The notes under the pieces: model-generated
Seen by the model: only the letters and a program-made list of their open reading frames with translations
The model's database searches: none
What the model was told of the DNA's origin: nothing
NCBI RefSeq assembly: GCF_016743215.1
Contig: NZ_VRZC01000002.1
Span: 17,405-81,404, forward strand
Source of the DNA: Geminocystis sp. GBBB08
GTDB lineage: Bacteria > Cyanobacteriota > Cyanobacteriia > Cyanobacteriales > Cyanobacteriaceae
Direction of reading: 5' to 3'
Length of the DNA: 64,000 nucleotides
In this document: one piece after another, positions 17,478 to 27,107 of the stretch
Position numbering within the stretch: the first letter of the stretch is position 1
How the letters are laid out: every line of letters starts with the position of its first letter
Translations under genes and position numbers: made by a program

Positions 17478-19256
17478 CTATGTGTTTTTGTCTGTAGATT
17501 GATTTTTAGAAATTTTATGCAAACAACATAAATGTAAAGTAATCCACCAAAAATAAACAGCGGATGATGTATAAAAGTGATTTATGTCTAATAAACCATG
17601 AGCCATATTGTTTCTTAAATTAGAGCCAAAACCTTTTCGATTCAATAAGCAAACTAAATCAAAGACAATATCTTCCCCATAAAGAATTTCTAAATCTTTA
17701 AGATGTTTATTTTCATCAAAAAGTACGCTCATAATATGTTCATCTTGTATGCCACCTTTATCCGTATCTAAAAAAGATGTAATTTTACCCATACCTTTGA
17801 CAACATGACGAAGAGAATTTTCTATTTGAGGGATTAAAAGATGTGTTGCAACTAAAAAGTCTCCTATCAAACCACTATATAGTCCTCTCGCAAATATTTC
17901 TTCTCTACCTCTTGGAATAAAAGGATTATCAACTACAAATGAGTAAAAATCACTAACTTTAACATAATGTTCTAAATTTATTTGGTTTCTCATAGGCTCA
18001 ATAATGCCATAAACTTGAGCATTTTGATGGTAAACGGCAATTTTACACATTTCATCTTCTAAAGAGGGATTTATTCCTATCACTTTACCCATTTCGTTTA
18101 TAGAAATAGATGGAAATAAGTAGAAAAGACTATTTTCCATTAAATCTTTTGTTTGTTGTTTTATATCTTGTTTACTTGGAGATTTGGAATCCAGAGCTAA
18201 AACATAAATAGCTTCATCAAATTTTTTTCTTTTTACTCTATTTATTGCTTGTATAGCAATGTTACTCAAATTTATTTCTTGTGAAAATAGTCCTAATTCT
18301 CTAGTAGATTTTTGTTGATAATCAAGTAACTTTAAATGTATTTCTTCTTCACGTTTCTGATTATTTCCAATGTTTCTTAGTGCTTCAATCGCCTTTGCTA
18401 AAAAACGTGAGGCGACTAAATAACTAGGTGGTGATTGATTAATTTTATCTTCTGCTTCTTGAATATAAGTTTCTGCATAATTTAGAGATGCACAACGTTC
18501 GCAATTAATATTTTTATCTTTTTTATACCAACCAATAGCTATACACCAATAATTTCTTGCCAAGCTCCAATTATGTTTATTTTCAGCTTTCTTAGCTAAT
18601 TTTTCTGCCAAAGGTGCGTATATTGATGGATCTCCTTGTTTAAATTCTTGTAAAAATTCCATCAATTTTGCTGATAAAAAAAGAGGATCTTCTCCATTAT
18701 ATTTTTGTAATACATTTTCAATATGTTCAAAAACTTTTTGTTTCTGGATTTTTTGATTAGTTTGATAAGCTAAACGAATAGCACGTTCAATTCTATCTAT
18801 TGAATAAGTCCAATGTTCTGGATCTTCCAAGGATTTAGCTGACTCTAAATAATTATCAATAGCGAGTTGTGCCATACGATAATTTTTTTTCCGAATCCAA
18901 ATAATATCTGCAATTCTTGCTTTTAATTCATAATCATTTATATGTGATACCCAATCTTGTAAAAATATAAAATATTCATCAGGAATTTGCTCAATAACAT
19001 CTGTTGCAAACGGTTGATCTAATGATTCTGGTTTTAGTTTAGGATATGTAATTCTTGATAACAATAGTAAAGTGATTTGATGTTCTGGACTGACATTATT
19101 ATTTTGCTCAGTTTCTTTTAGTTTTTTTGAAAAACCTTTACTATAGTGAAAACAATCTTTTTTTTCAGAATTATTAATAACTTCTTGCCATTGAGAATTA
19201 TGAAAATTTTCTATTGTTAAATTCAGATTTGTAAATTGAAAGTTCATCATAATCAA
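17478..19256 (-). CDS. DUF4209 domain protein with RX4H motif
   Basis: A 592-residue protein. The N-terminal 350 residues are helical. The C-terminal part has the DUF4209 core: NPFIPRGREEIFARGLYSGL, GDFLVATHLLIPQIENSLRH and finally LRNNMAHGLL. The arginine-to-histidine spacing in RNNMAH is RX4H, the catalytic motif of HEPN RNases, so a HEPN-like fold is plausible. DUF4209 genes tend to occur in mobile and defence neighbourhoods, matching the adjacent QueC, HNH and Fic genes. It lies on the same strand as the QueC operon but is probably transcribed separately. Confidence 0.75.
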   Translation of the reverse strand: MIMMNFQFTNLNLTIENFHNSQWQEVINNSEKKDCFHYSKGFSKKLKETEQNNNVSPEHQITLLLLSRITYPKLKPESLDQPFATDVIEQIPDEYFIFLQDWVSHINDYELKARIADIIWIRKKNYRMAQLAIDNYLESAKSLEDPEHWTYSIDRIERAIRLAYQTNQKIQKQKVFEHIENVLQKYNGEDPLFLSAKLMEFLQEFKQGDPSIYAPLAEKLAKKAENKHNWSLARNYWCIAIGWYKKDKNINCERCASLNYAETYIQEAEDKINQSPPSYLVASRFLAKAIEALRNIGNNQKREEEIHLKLLDYQQKSTRELGLFSQEINLSNIAIQAINRVKRKKFDEAIYVLALDSKSPSKQDIKQQTKDLMENSLFYLFPSISINEMGKVIGINPSLEDEMCKIAVYHQNAQVYGIIEPMRNQINLEHYVKVSDFYSFVVDNPFIPRGREEIFARGLYSGLIGDFLVATHLLIPQIENSLRHVVKGMGKITSFLDTDKGGIQDEHIMSVLFDENKHLKDLEILYGEDIVFDLVCLLNRKGFGSNLRNNMAHGLLDINHFYTSSAVYFWWITLHLCCLHKISKNQSTDKNT

Positions 19257-19445
19257 ATGAATTGAATAAATTTAATTAAATTATAAATATGAAGTTTTAT
19301 AAAATTATTTAAAAGAAAAATAAATGTTTTAAAAATAAATGATAAAAATTTTTAGTTTCAGTAAATACGATTTAAAAGTTAAGCTAATAATACAATAATT
19401 AAATAATCAAATATATTATTAATCGAATTAATTATTGAATCAATA

Positions 19446-19552
19446 GACATCTCCAGAAATTAGTAAGAGGGTAGCAGAAATCAGAGATAAAATATTCTTA
19501 ATTGACAATTTATTTATTAAAATTGATTTTATTTTTAATTGTGGTCGATGTC
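19446..19552. mobile_element. MITE-like element, copy 2 (107 bp), in a 535-base gene-free stretch
   Basis: GACATCTCC and GGTCGATGTC termini flanked by TA. Same length as the copy at 32445-32551. The surrounding 19257-19791 has no gene that I can support. Confidence 0.65.
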
Positions 19553-19791
19553 TAATTAATAATAACAATTTTCTTATTAATTTAAAGCAATCTTAAATCA
19601 TGTACTTAGGAAGACTAATTTTTCTTAAGATAAGAACAGGACAATTAATGGGATTCTAATTTAGAACTCATTTAGGGTTGCTATACTAAGAATAGTTACC
19701 TCTAAATCTAACTTTTTAAGGAGAACTTAAATTTTTTGTATGCATCTGATAAACTCTGTAAACCCTATATTATGATGTTCTAATTATTATA

Positions 19792-20100
19792 TTAACTAAA
19801 ATTATTATTATCAAATAACGATAATTGTCCAAGGGAAATATTGCCTTTTCTACCTTTATGATAAGACAAATGACAACCGCTACAAACAGGGATTAAATTT
19901 TCTGGACGATTATTTTCTGGTTTATAATCAGCATGATGTACAACTAATGTCTTTTTCATTCTCTCAGATTTAGTTAATTTTGAAATATCATCCGATGGTT
20001 TTAAACACTGCATTCCGCACGAATGGCAAACCCAATTAACAGCTTCTTTTTTTTCTCGTGCAATTTCATTCCAATTATCAGGATAACGAGATTTTGACAT
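19792..20100 (-). CDS. HNH endonuclease family protein
   Basis: A 102-residue protein with the full HNH layout: first zinc knuckle CHSCGMQC, the LVVHHADY histidine pair, NLIPVCSGCH with the asparagine and the second zinc pair, and the final His in LSYHKGRKG. It is a standalone HNH nuclease of the size found near phage and plasmid genes. It probably cleaves DNA; the target is unknown. The divergent Fic gene starts about 210 bases away. Confidence 0.8.
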   Translation of the reverse strand: MSKSRYPDNWNEIAREKKEAVNWVCHSCGMQCLKPSDDISKLTKSERMKKTLVVHHADYKPENNRPENLIPVCSGCHLSYHKGRKGNISLGQLSLFDNNNFS

Positions 20101-20313
20101 TAATAAACCTTTATTCTAATTAAAAAATTAAAAAATCAAGCGGTACAGGCAGGCATTAAGCCCAACTGCTCCTACAAACTAATAAAAAATCTTTTCTCAA
20201 AAAGTCTAATAAAAAATAGACAAGTGAGGTGTCACAAATAGCAAAAATCACCAAAACTGTTACAGTAGATAAAAGCATTAACTTTCAATACTTTTAACCT
20301 ATTTTACCGAAAA

Positions 20314-21270
20314 ATGCCTCATAGTAATTGTGACAGTATCAGCAAAAGAAAAAAACTCTTAGATGAATTAGGTAAACTCCCAGAAGCCATAGTCGAAAAC
20401 CAAGAATGGTTATATATGTTAGAAGAAGACACCAGACATTCACTATCTATTGAGGGATATTTTGCCACTGAAGAAGAATTAAAAGCCGTCTTACAAGGAA
20501 AAAAAACCCAACCAGAAATATTAAATTATTATCGTACATCTCAATTTGTTTATGATTTAGGACTACAATATTATCGAGAAAAATCTATTTTTTTAGACTT
20601 AGCTTTAATTCGTACTATTCACAGTCAATTATTGAGAGGAATTGATAAATATAGCTATTATTGTGGTAAGTTTAGAATCAATCCAATTATTATTCATGGA
20701 GCAAAGGTAAAACCGCCTGAATTTGACATTGAAAATTATGTAAAAATTTTTTGTGAATATAGTAAAATTTGTTGGCAAACTTACCCTATTTTAGAAGCAT
20801 TATCCCGTATTCATACCTTATTTGAAAGTATCCATCCTTTTCAAGATGGTAATAGTAGAGTAGGGAGAATTTTACTTAATTATTTAGCCATTTCTCAAGG
20901 TTATCCTCCCATTGTTATTAAGGGGATTGAATTATCAGAAAGAAATAAATATTATCAAGCCTTAGAGTTAGCAGATATAGGTTTTCATAAAGGATTTTTT
21001 AACTCTAATTTATCTACTATTAAAAAGCATTTAGATATGGGAAATTATAGTTTATTAAAAGAGCTATTATATTTAGGATTAAAACCTAGATTAGAAAAAA
21101 TGATTATTACAGCATTAAAGATTAAAGAACCACTATTAATATTAAGAGATTTAAGTGATTATTTTCAGGTAAAAGAAACGACTCTACGTCAATGGATTAA
21201 AAGAAATAAATTAATAGCAATTAAAGAAAATAACAAACTTTATAGTCACCCAAAATTATACTTAGAATAA
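20314..21270 (+). CDS. Fic family protein with N-terminal inhibitory motif and C-terminal wHTH
   Basis: A 318-residue Fic protein. The active-site loop reads HPFQDGNSRVGR (174-185). The usual form is HPFx(D/E)GNGRxxR, so the second glycine of GNGR is serine here. Residues 43-48 (SLSIEG) match the class II inhibitory motif (S/T)xxxE(G/N), in which the glutamate blocks ATP binding. The C-terminal 60 residues (DYFQVKETTLRQWIKRNKL) are a winged helix-turn-helix. Fic proteins AMPylate target proteins. Self-inhibition plus a DNA-binding domain suggests an autoregulated solitary toxin-like enzyme. Confidence 0.85.
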   Translation: MPHSNCDSISKRKKLLDELGKLPEAIVENQEWLYMLEEDTRHSLSIEGYFATEEELKAVLQGKKTQPEILNYYRTSQFVYDLGLQYYREKSIFLDLALIRTIHSQLLRGIDKYSYYCGKFRINPIIIHGAKVKPPEFDIENYVKIFCEYSKICWQTYPILEALSRIHTLFESIHPFQDGNSRVGRILLNYLAISQGYPPIVIKGIELSERNKYYQALELADIGFHKGFFNSNLSTIKKHLDMGNYSLLKELLYLGLKPRLEKMIITALKIKEPLLILRDLSDYFQVKETTLRQWIKRNKLIAIKENNKLYSHPKLYLE

Positions 21271-21332
21271 GTTAATTATATTTTAATATTTTAGGATTTT
21301 AAAAAGTTTTTATTTATCTATATAATTAATGA

Positions 21333-21683
21333 TTAATCATCAAGATTTGCCATTGGGTTTGATTTACAATTCTGAGTTCTAATCATATTTTTCTTCAATC
21401 CCAATTTACACGCTTGAACATAAATACTATGACGACTACGATTTAGTTTTTGTCCCAATAATTTAGCAGGTGTTTCCAAATATTCATTTCTTAAAATCTC
21501 ATTTTCTAATTCAGTCCATCCTTTTGTAGGTAAAGAGTAGTAATTAGTAAAAGAATAAATGGAGTTTATTGTTCTACCTAGTGCGTTCGCAATTTCATTA
21601 ACTGTTTTATGTTCTTCTTTTAATTGTCTTATCAGCTTTATTTCCGATAAATTTATTGATTTATAATGATTCGTTGCTGTCAT
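21333..21683 (-). CDS. Small helix-turn-helix DNA-binding protein
   Basis: A 116-residue protein with two HTH-like units: HKTVNEIANALGRTINSIYSF and ETPAKLLGQKLNRSRHSIYVQACKLGL. Such double Myb/homeodomain-like units occur in phage regulators. A disrupted paralogue lies at 34689-35108, so the gene has been duplicated within the element. It is the first gene of the phage-like block, just after the endolysin gene on the same strand. Confidence 0.7.
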   Translation of the reverse strand: MTATNHYKSINLSEIKLIRQLKEEHKTVNEIANALGRTINSIYSFTNYYSLPTKGWTELENEILRNEYLETPAKLLGQKLNRSRHSIYVQACKLGLKKNMIRTQNCKSNPMANLDD

Positions 21684-21852
21684 TGTTATTCTTTTCTCAT
21701 GTTATTATTGACAACAACTAATAAGCGTCAAAAGTTAAAAGTTAAAAGTATTCTTTTTGACTCTGTTTTTCATCCACTTTTTATGATCAGAACTATGAAC
21801 TCAGAAAGGAGGTACACTTTTCTACTGTACTTCGTAGTTCCTATTTCAGTAT

Positions 21853-22590
21853 TTAACTCAAAAATAACTGACGTTCTCGTGTTCGTCTTCTGGTTAATCC
21901 TGCCAAGACTTTACCGCCGCCTCGATTCCATCGTAAAAATTGGTTCGCCGCCTCGCTATAATTGCCCTGATTTAATACTTTCACCAGTGTTGATTTTTGA
22001 AATGCTCCAACTCCTATATTGAAACACAGACTAACTAAGGCACTGAATTGATTACTGGTTAATGGTACTTTGATAACTTTACTAACTCCATCGGCAAATG
22101 TTTGTACTGTCCTAATTAATAATTTCTCTGCTTCTTCTTTACTGATGCGATCGCCCATTTTTACCTTCCTACCATCGAGATAAAAGGTCGAACCATAGCC
22201 AATTGTTGGTATTCCAGCAGGACAAATATAGGCTTGATTTCTAAAACCTTCAAATTCTTTAATCAAGTCTAATCCTCTCTGGTTAATCTTTCTCTCAAAG
22301 GGCAATGGACAAGGGGCAAAGAGCAGAGGATTATTTAGTTCTGAGTTACTAGCTGATGAATTTGTCGCATATTTCATTAACCATTCGATCGTTGTTTTAC
22401 CGATGAGATTCGGTTCTGTCAGATTATGTCCTTTTTTGAAGCTGTTAAATGCCGTTAAAGTTTGATTACCGACAATACCATCTATCGCTAATTTATACCC
22501 ACAATTATTTAGTAACCGTTGCAGTTCCTTTACCTGCTTGATCGACAATTTATTAATATGAATTGGATTAATAATATTTGATAAAGTCAT
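21853..22590 (-). CDS. Phage-type endolysin: peptidoglycan-binding domain plus GH24 lysozyme
   Basis: A 245-residue protein. Residues 13-72 are a peptidoglycan-binding domain (LSIKQVKELQRLLNNCGY, IDGIVGNQT). After a short Ser/Pro linker, residues 98-245 are a GH24 lysozyme. The catalytic triad is Glu114 (EFEG), Cys123 (YICPAG) and Thr129 (TIGYG), the spacing of the E-C-T subgroup of phage lysozymes. There is no signal peptide, so export would need a holin, and a holin-like gene lies upstream on the same strand. It hydrolyses the peptidoglycan glycan chain during lysis. Confidence 0.9.
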   Translation of the reverse strand: MTLSNIINPIHINKLSIKQVKELQRLLNNCGYKLAIDGIVGNQTLTAFNSFKKGHNLTEPNLIGKTTIEWLMKYATNSSASNSELNNPLLFAPCPLPFERKINQRGLDLIKEFEGFRNQAYICPAGIPTIGYGSTFYLDGRKVKMGDRISKEEAEKLLIRTVQTFADGVSKVIKVPLTSNQFSALVSLCFNIGVGAFQKSTLVKVLNQGNYSEAANQFLRWNRGGGKVLAGLTRRRTRERQLFLS

Positions 22591-22634
22591 TATTTCAAGT
22601 TAAAAGTTAAAAGTTAAAAATTGTCAGTAAAGAC

Positions 22635-22757
22635 TAGGGCTTGTCATCATTTAGCTGTGAGAGGATAAATATTTTCGCTTATTTTCAATTGTCAAAGATA
22701 AAAGACTGAAACTCTTATCCATAGAAGACTTATAGATTTAATTGATGACACGCCCTA
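22635..22757. mobile_element. MITE-like element (123 bp)
   Basis: TAGGGCTTGTCATCA and TGATGACACGCCCTA are 15-base terminal inverted repeats with one mismatch. They enclose about 93 bases with no gene. The element separates the endolysin gene from the holin-like gene. The rest of 22591-22967 holds TTAACTT-type short repeats and no gene. Confidence 0.65.
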
Positions 22758-22967
22758 GGGAGCAGATAGCTCTTGCAAAGGAGTAGTGTTTATAATTGAT
22801 GTAAAATGTATCAAAATTGAAATAGAGCAATTATTTACTAAACTTAATCCTCGTGATTGTGGTAAATTTTAGTCAATTATCACGAATTAATCCTTATTTT
22901 TTTCAAGGTTTCTTACAGTTCACGGATGGAAATTACTTTTGTTTACCATTTATCTTTGTTGGATGAG

Positions 22968-23135
22968 TTAATTTTTATCTTCAACAGTACGAATTAAATA
23001 TCCTAAATATCCACTGATTAGTATTTTTAATAATTCGGTTACTAATGTTTGTGATTCTATGGATTTATTAAATAATATTGTTATTAATAAAATAGATAAA
23101 CCATAAAAAACTAAAAAAGTAATATTAATATTCAT
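22968..23135 (-). CDS. Holin-like small membrane protein
   Basis: A 55-residue protein with two hydrophobic segments (ITFLVFYGLSILLITILF and LLKILISGYLGYLIRT) and a charged tail (EDKN). I chose the ATG at 23133-23135, two bases after the upstream stop, over the longer overlapping form because it removes a basic extension that would overlap the coiled-coil gene. Size, topology and position next to an endolysin fit a holin. Sequence alone cannot prove it. Confidence 0.55.
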   Translation of the reverse strand: MNINITFLVFYGLSILLITILFNKSIESQTLVTELLKILISGYLGYLIRTVEDKN

Positions 23136-23137
23136 TA

Positions 23138-23632
23138 CTAAGGTTTTTTTTGCTCTTTTTCTTGGTCTCTTAAACAATAATTTAGGTTATTAATAGAATT
23201 ATCAAGATGGTTAATTTGTTTTTTAAAATCATCATGACTTTGATTATTATGTTGTTCTGATTTATTAATTTGTTGTTTAAAGTCATCATGTTCTTCTTCT
23301 AAATTACTTATTTTTTCCATTAATAATTGATTGATTGCTTCTATCTTTATATTAATTAACGTATTTTGATGATCATAATTATTATTGATTAGATTTATTT
23401 CATTTGTTATTTTATTGAAATTATTTGATATTTTTTCATACATTTTATTTCTCGATTCTTCATTTTTTTTGATGAAGTTATTAATTGATTTATCTGTTGA
23501 TTCAAGAATATCCTCCTTTACCGAGTCTAATTTTTTATTCAATCTATTTGTTAAAAATTTTGATATTGAATTCATGACGGTTGCTACGAATGAGATTATC
23601 GCTATTATTGTTTCTATTATTCCTAATCCCAT
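23138..23632 (-). CDS. Membrane-anchored coiled-coil protein (lysis-module candidate)
   Basis: A 164-residue protein with one N-terminal transmembrane segment (GLGIIETIIAIISFVATVM) and a long Asn/Glu/Lys-rich coiled coil to the end. A short repeated segment (HDDFKQQIN, later HDDFKKQIN) is visible. It is followed two bases later by the holin-like gene. The topology would suit a spanin-like or accessory lysis protein, but it could be any phage membrane protein. Confidence 0.55.
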   Translation of the reverse strand: MGLGIIETIIAIISFVATVMNSISKFLTNRLNKKLDSVKEDILESTDKSINNFIKKNEESRNKMYEKISNNFNKITNEINLINNNYDHQNTLINIKIEAINQLLMEKISNLEEEHDDFKQQINKSEQHNNQSHDDFKKQINHLDNSINNLNYCLRDQEKEQKKP

Positions 23633-23901
23633 AGTTAAGTTAAAAGTTAAAAGCTAATAATTGAAGTTAAATATCAAGAAAAAGATAATGAATCATGAAC
23701 AATTGTCTATTTACCCTTATTAGCAATAGATAAATTATTTTGCCTTTTTATTAATAATAATATGTAAATCACGAAATTTATCTGGTTGTAAAAAATGATT
23801 CCAAGAGAATTTAACTTTTTAAATACAATCTATTATTTTATTGATTATATTAATTAGGATGCTCAATATATTAAGCCCGTACAATCAATTAACATAATAA
23901 A

Positions 23902-24840
23902 ATGGTTCAAGGAATTGCTTTACATATTGGTATTAATCACGTTGATAATAATGGTTATGGTGTTCAAGTACCGCCTTTATTCGCCTGTGAAAATGATGCT
24001 ATTGCTCTAAAACAAATCACTGATAATAATGGTTTTAAGTCAACTTTATTATTATCTCCAGAAGCAACTACTATTAACATTATTTCTCATATAAAAGAGT
24101 CAGCTAAACAACTAAAATCAGGTGATACTTTTTTATTGAGTTATTCAGGTCATGGTAGCCAAATTAAGGATAATAATGGCGATGAAGAAGACGAAAAAGA
24201 CGAATTTTTTGTTACTTATGATAAGCCATTATTCGATGATGAATTACATTTTTTATTCCCTTTATTTGCAGAAAATGTAAGAGTAATTATTATTGCAGAT
24301 TGTTGTCATAGTGGTACTATTACTCGTTCTGTGAAAGGGCAAAGTACAAAGGGCAAAGTACAAAGGTTAAATCGTAATTTATCTTCAGAAATTAGTCAAG
24401 ATATTTTTGCTGATAAACGTAAATTTAACCAATTAAAAAATAGATTAGCTAAATTAACAAATAATCAGAAAGAAATAAAAGCAGGAATTATTAGTTTATC
24501 CGCTTGTAATGATAAACAATTAGCGGCGGAAGGCAAAAATTATGGTGCTTTTACTGAATCTTTACTCAAATTAGTTACTAAGAATCAAAAACCCAAAAAA
24601 GGCGAAAAACCGAAGCGTTTAACTCCTAGTTATTTAATTAATGAAACTAAATTATTACTAAAAGGTAAAAACCAAACTCCCCAATTAAATAAACACGGAA
24701 TTATTCCTCGTTCTTTTCTTCTTCAAGATGTTTTTCAATTAACTGACTATAAAGGAATTAAATTCCCTAAAGCACCAAAACGCCCAACACCAAGCCAAAC
24801 AGCGGGTAGTGCTACTCGTTTTTCTAATTCATCAATTTAA
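23902..24840 (+). CDS. Orthocaspase (bacterial metacaspase, C14 family)
   Basis: A 312-residue caspase-fold peptidase. His84 (YSGHGSQ) and Cys135 (ADCCHSG) are the catalytic dyad of metacaspases, and the acidic loop GDEEDEKDE before the cysteine fits the S1 pocket or calcium site. The p10-like part (IISLSACNDKQLAAEGKNYGAFT) is present and the C-terminus is basic and disordered. These enzymes cleave after Arg or Lys. It lies in the phage-like block, immediately upstream of two unknown genes on the same strand, which is unusual. No signal peptide. Confidence 0.9.
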   Translation: MVQGIALHIGINHVDNNGYGVQVPPLFACENDAIALKQITDNNGFKSTLLLSPEATTINIISHIKESAKQLKSGDTFLLSYSGHGSQIKDNNGDEEDEKDEFFVTYDKPLFDDELHFLFPLFAENVRVIIIADCCHSGTITRSVKGQSTKGKVQRLNRNLSSEISQDIFADKRKFNQLKNRLAKLTNNQKEIKAGIISLSACNDKQLAAEGKNYGAFTESLLKLVTKNQKPKKGEKPKRLTPSYLINETKLLLKGKNQTPQLNKHGIIPRSFLLQDVFQLTDYKGIKFPKAPKRPTPSQTAGSATRFSNSSI

Positions 24841-24873
24841 CTATTATTTCATTAATTAAATAAAGCAAAAATA

Positions 24874-25947
24874 ATGACAATATTAAGTACAGAAAATGCA
24901 ATATCGATAAGTATGATTAATTCTACTTATTTCAATGATTCATTAGATTTAAGTGAATACGGTAATTTGGCTAATATTACTCAATTTACGGATAATTATT
25001 CAGGAATTATTAAAACAAATATTATAGTTGTTAATGCCGATAATATTAAATTAGTTTTATTTGATGGGTTAATCTTAAAAGAAATCAAAGTCAGAGAAGG
25101 TATTAATCATTTTTACGGTTATATTACCTCTAATAATTGGGGTTTTCTCTTATTTCCTAGCTCGGTAATTACTATAGTTTCTACTGTAACAATCGATGAA
25201 ATATTACCGATATTTGCACCCGAACATCCGATAACTTATTCAACTATTGGCAATGTAAAAGTTGATATTTTTAATCGAAAAACAATAATAAATACAAGTG
25301 AAGTATTAAATACAACTATTTCTAATGAATTATTCGGAACTGCGTCTCATCTGAAAAATGCAATTAAACCGTTTGTAGGGAAAAAAGGAAGTGCATTAAT
25401 CATTAATAATTTAGAAAACGGTAAATATACGGTAAATGTATCATTAGGAAAATACGATAAGAACCAAAATGATAGTTTATTAGTTTATAACGGAACTTTT
25501 TATCAATTATCAAATGTAAATGAATTGTTAATACAAGGATCAACTATTACAAGAAATGTAGAAATAGAAGTAGTAGAAGGGTTTATCTATTTGATAGCTT
25601 TAGATTCCGTTAAAAGCAGTGGACAAACAGAATTTATATTAGATAATGTGTCTAAAAAATTAGAAGAAATACATTCTAATAACGGTACAGAAGAACAACT
25701 TAATATAAGATTAGGTGGCGATATTGTCAATTGGAAAATGCAGATAAATCTATCTGAGAATAAACAAATCAAATTTACGACAGATAAAGCAGTAATTTGG
25801 CAAATTATCGGTAATAATGCCGTTATTTATGATGAAGAATATGTAGAAGAAATAGAATATCAATTATCCGTAGGAGAATATATATTATCACTTTCAACGG
25901 AATCAAGTATGGAAGAAGATTATGTCCTTAATTTAATGTACTTATGA
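24874..25947 (+). CDS. Unrecognised beta-rich protein (357 residues)
   Basis: No family recognised. The sequence alternates short hydrophobic strands with Asn/Ser/Gly turns from end to end, a pattern typical of virion or surface structural proteins, and has no signal peptide or membrane segment. It follows the orthocaspase by 33 bases and its stop overlaps the next start by four bases (ATGA), so all three genes are probably one transcript. It may be a structural or substrate partner of the orthocaspase; this is only suggested by position. Confidence 0.6.
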   Translation: MTILSTENAISISMINSTYFNDSLDLSEYGNLANITQFTDNYSGIIKTNIIVVNADNIKLVLFDGLILKEIKVREGINHFYGYITSNNWGFLLFPSSVITIVSTVTIDEILPIFAPEHPITYSTIGNVKVDIFNRKTIINTSEVLNTTISNELFGTASHLKNAIKPFVGKKGSALIINNLENGKYTVNVSLGKYDKNQNDSLLVYNGTFYQLSNVNELLIQGSTITRNVEIEVVEGFIYLIALDSVKSSGQTEFILDNVSKKLEEIHSNNGTEEQLNIRLGGDIVNWKMQINLSENKQIKFTTDKAVIWQIIGNNAVIYDEEYVEEIEYQLSVGEYILSLSTESSMEEDYVLNLMYL

Positions 25948-26540
25948 TATTACCACCTAAAATAAAAAGAGATAATCTTAATATTGATACTTACCAACGT
26001 GGTATAGCATGGAGTGCTTTATTGTTACGCAATGCTTATAAGAATAGTGATATTAAAGATACGGTACAGTTAGCTGTTAATGCTACTCCTGCCATAGCTA
26101 ATCTAGTAGTAAGAGTAACAATAGAATATACCGATACCTCCCTTATTACTAATGCAAATATTCTTGATAATATAGTAGAAAAATTAGTTGGTATTACGGA
26201 ATATATAGAGACCATATCAAGTCCTAGTACTTTACCGAACATCACTAATGAACCGTTGGTAGTACAGTCCTTAGAACAATACTTTTATTGGTGTTCACAG
26301 CAATATCTTGCATTAGATACTACTAAAGCTAATGTCGTAAAGATTACCCCTGTATTTAATCAACAATCTAAAAATTTGATTGATTGTTTGATAACATTAC
26401 CGATAAAATATGAAGTTTATCTTACTACTAATAATATTATCCAAGCTATTGATGCCGTTGCTGATGATGATATTTCTATCCCTATTTCTATTTTTGGGAA
26501 TACTTTGCTCGTTGGAAATAACAATCTTATTGGGAATTAA
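25944..26540 (+). CDS. Unrecognised protein (198 residues)
   Basis: Not recognised. Mixed helix and strand, no membrane segment, no cysteine-rich motif. ATGA overlap with the preceding gene indicates translational coupling. Its end abuts a repeat-rich gap, so it closes the orthocaspase operon. Confidence 0.55.
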   Translation: MILPPKIKRDNLNIDTYQRGIAWSALLLRNAYKNSDIKDTVQLAVNATPAIANLVVRVTIEYTDTSLITNANILDNIVEKLVGITEYIETISSPSTLPNITNEPLVVQSLEQYFYWCSQQYLALDTTKANVVKITPVFNQQSKNLIDCLITLPIKYEVYLTTNNIIQAIDAVADDDISIPISIFGNTLLVGNNNLIGN

Positions 26541-26543
26541 TAA

Positions 26544-26642
26544 ATGAAAAAGAAATTAAGAAAAATTATTGTTATGTTAAAAAAAGAATATGACAATTGG
26601 AATATCCCCACAAGTGTTCAATATTACCTCAGTTCGACATAA
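26544..26642 (+). CDS. Possible 32-residue basic peptide
   Basis: The ATG lies four bases after the preceding stop. The product is lysine-rich (MKKKLRKIIVMLKKEY) and its end falls in segment A of the inverted repeat. It may be real or chance. Confidence 0.25.
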   Translation: MKKKLRKIIVMLKKEYDNWNIPTSVQYYLSST

Positions 26643-27021
26643 AATTATAGGTTGAGGCAAGGTGTTAGGTATCAGGTGTTAGGTGTTAGGTATCAGGTAT
26701 CAGGTGTTAGGTATCAGATGCTAGGTGTCAGATGCTAGGTATCCGGAGACGGAATTAGTAAAAAACTTATTCAAATTGATTTTATCAAAATTAAATTAAG
26801 TAATTAATTAATCCAAACTGGCAACTATTAACCGGCAACTAAGTGCCTCAGCAAAATTATTGATCAATTTTAAAATTAGTTTTTGTTACCTCTAATCCTT
26901 ATTAGACTGTGTTTGTTATCTTTTACATATTAAAAGTAAACATATCATTAATTTTGCATACCTACTTATTAACCTGCAACCGTCAAACCTATTAACATAG
27001 AGAATTTTTATAGTTCACTCA
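26626..27021. repeat. Inverted repeat, left arm (partner 34039-34244)
   Basis: Three blocks recur in reverse complement and in the matching order at 34039-34244: A at 26626-26648, B at 26767-26809 and C at 26968-27021. Between A and B lies a short-tandem-repeat tract (GGTGTTAGGTATCA units, 26664-26745). The gap 26541-27107 has no other gene that I can support. Confidence 0.85.
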
Positions 27022-27107
27022 AAAATATTGTATGTTTCAGCTAATGGATATAGACAAGAATTTAAAAAATAAAACAAAACTTAAATAAATCTTATTAGTA
27101 ATTAATT

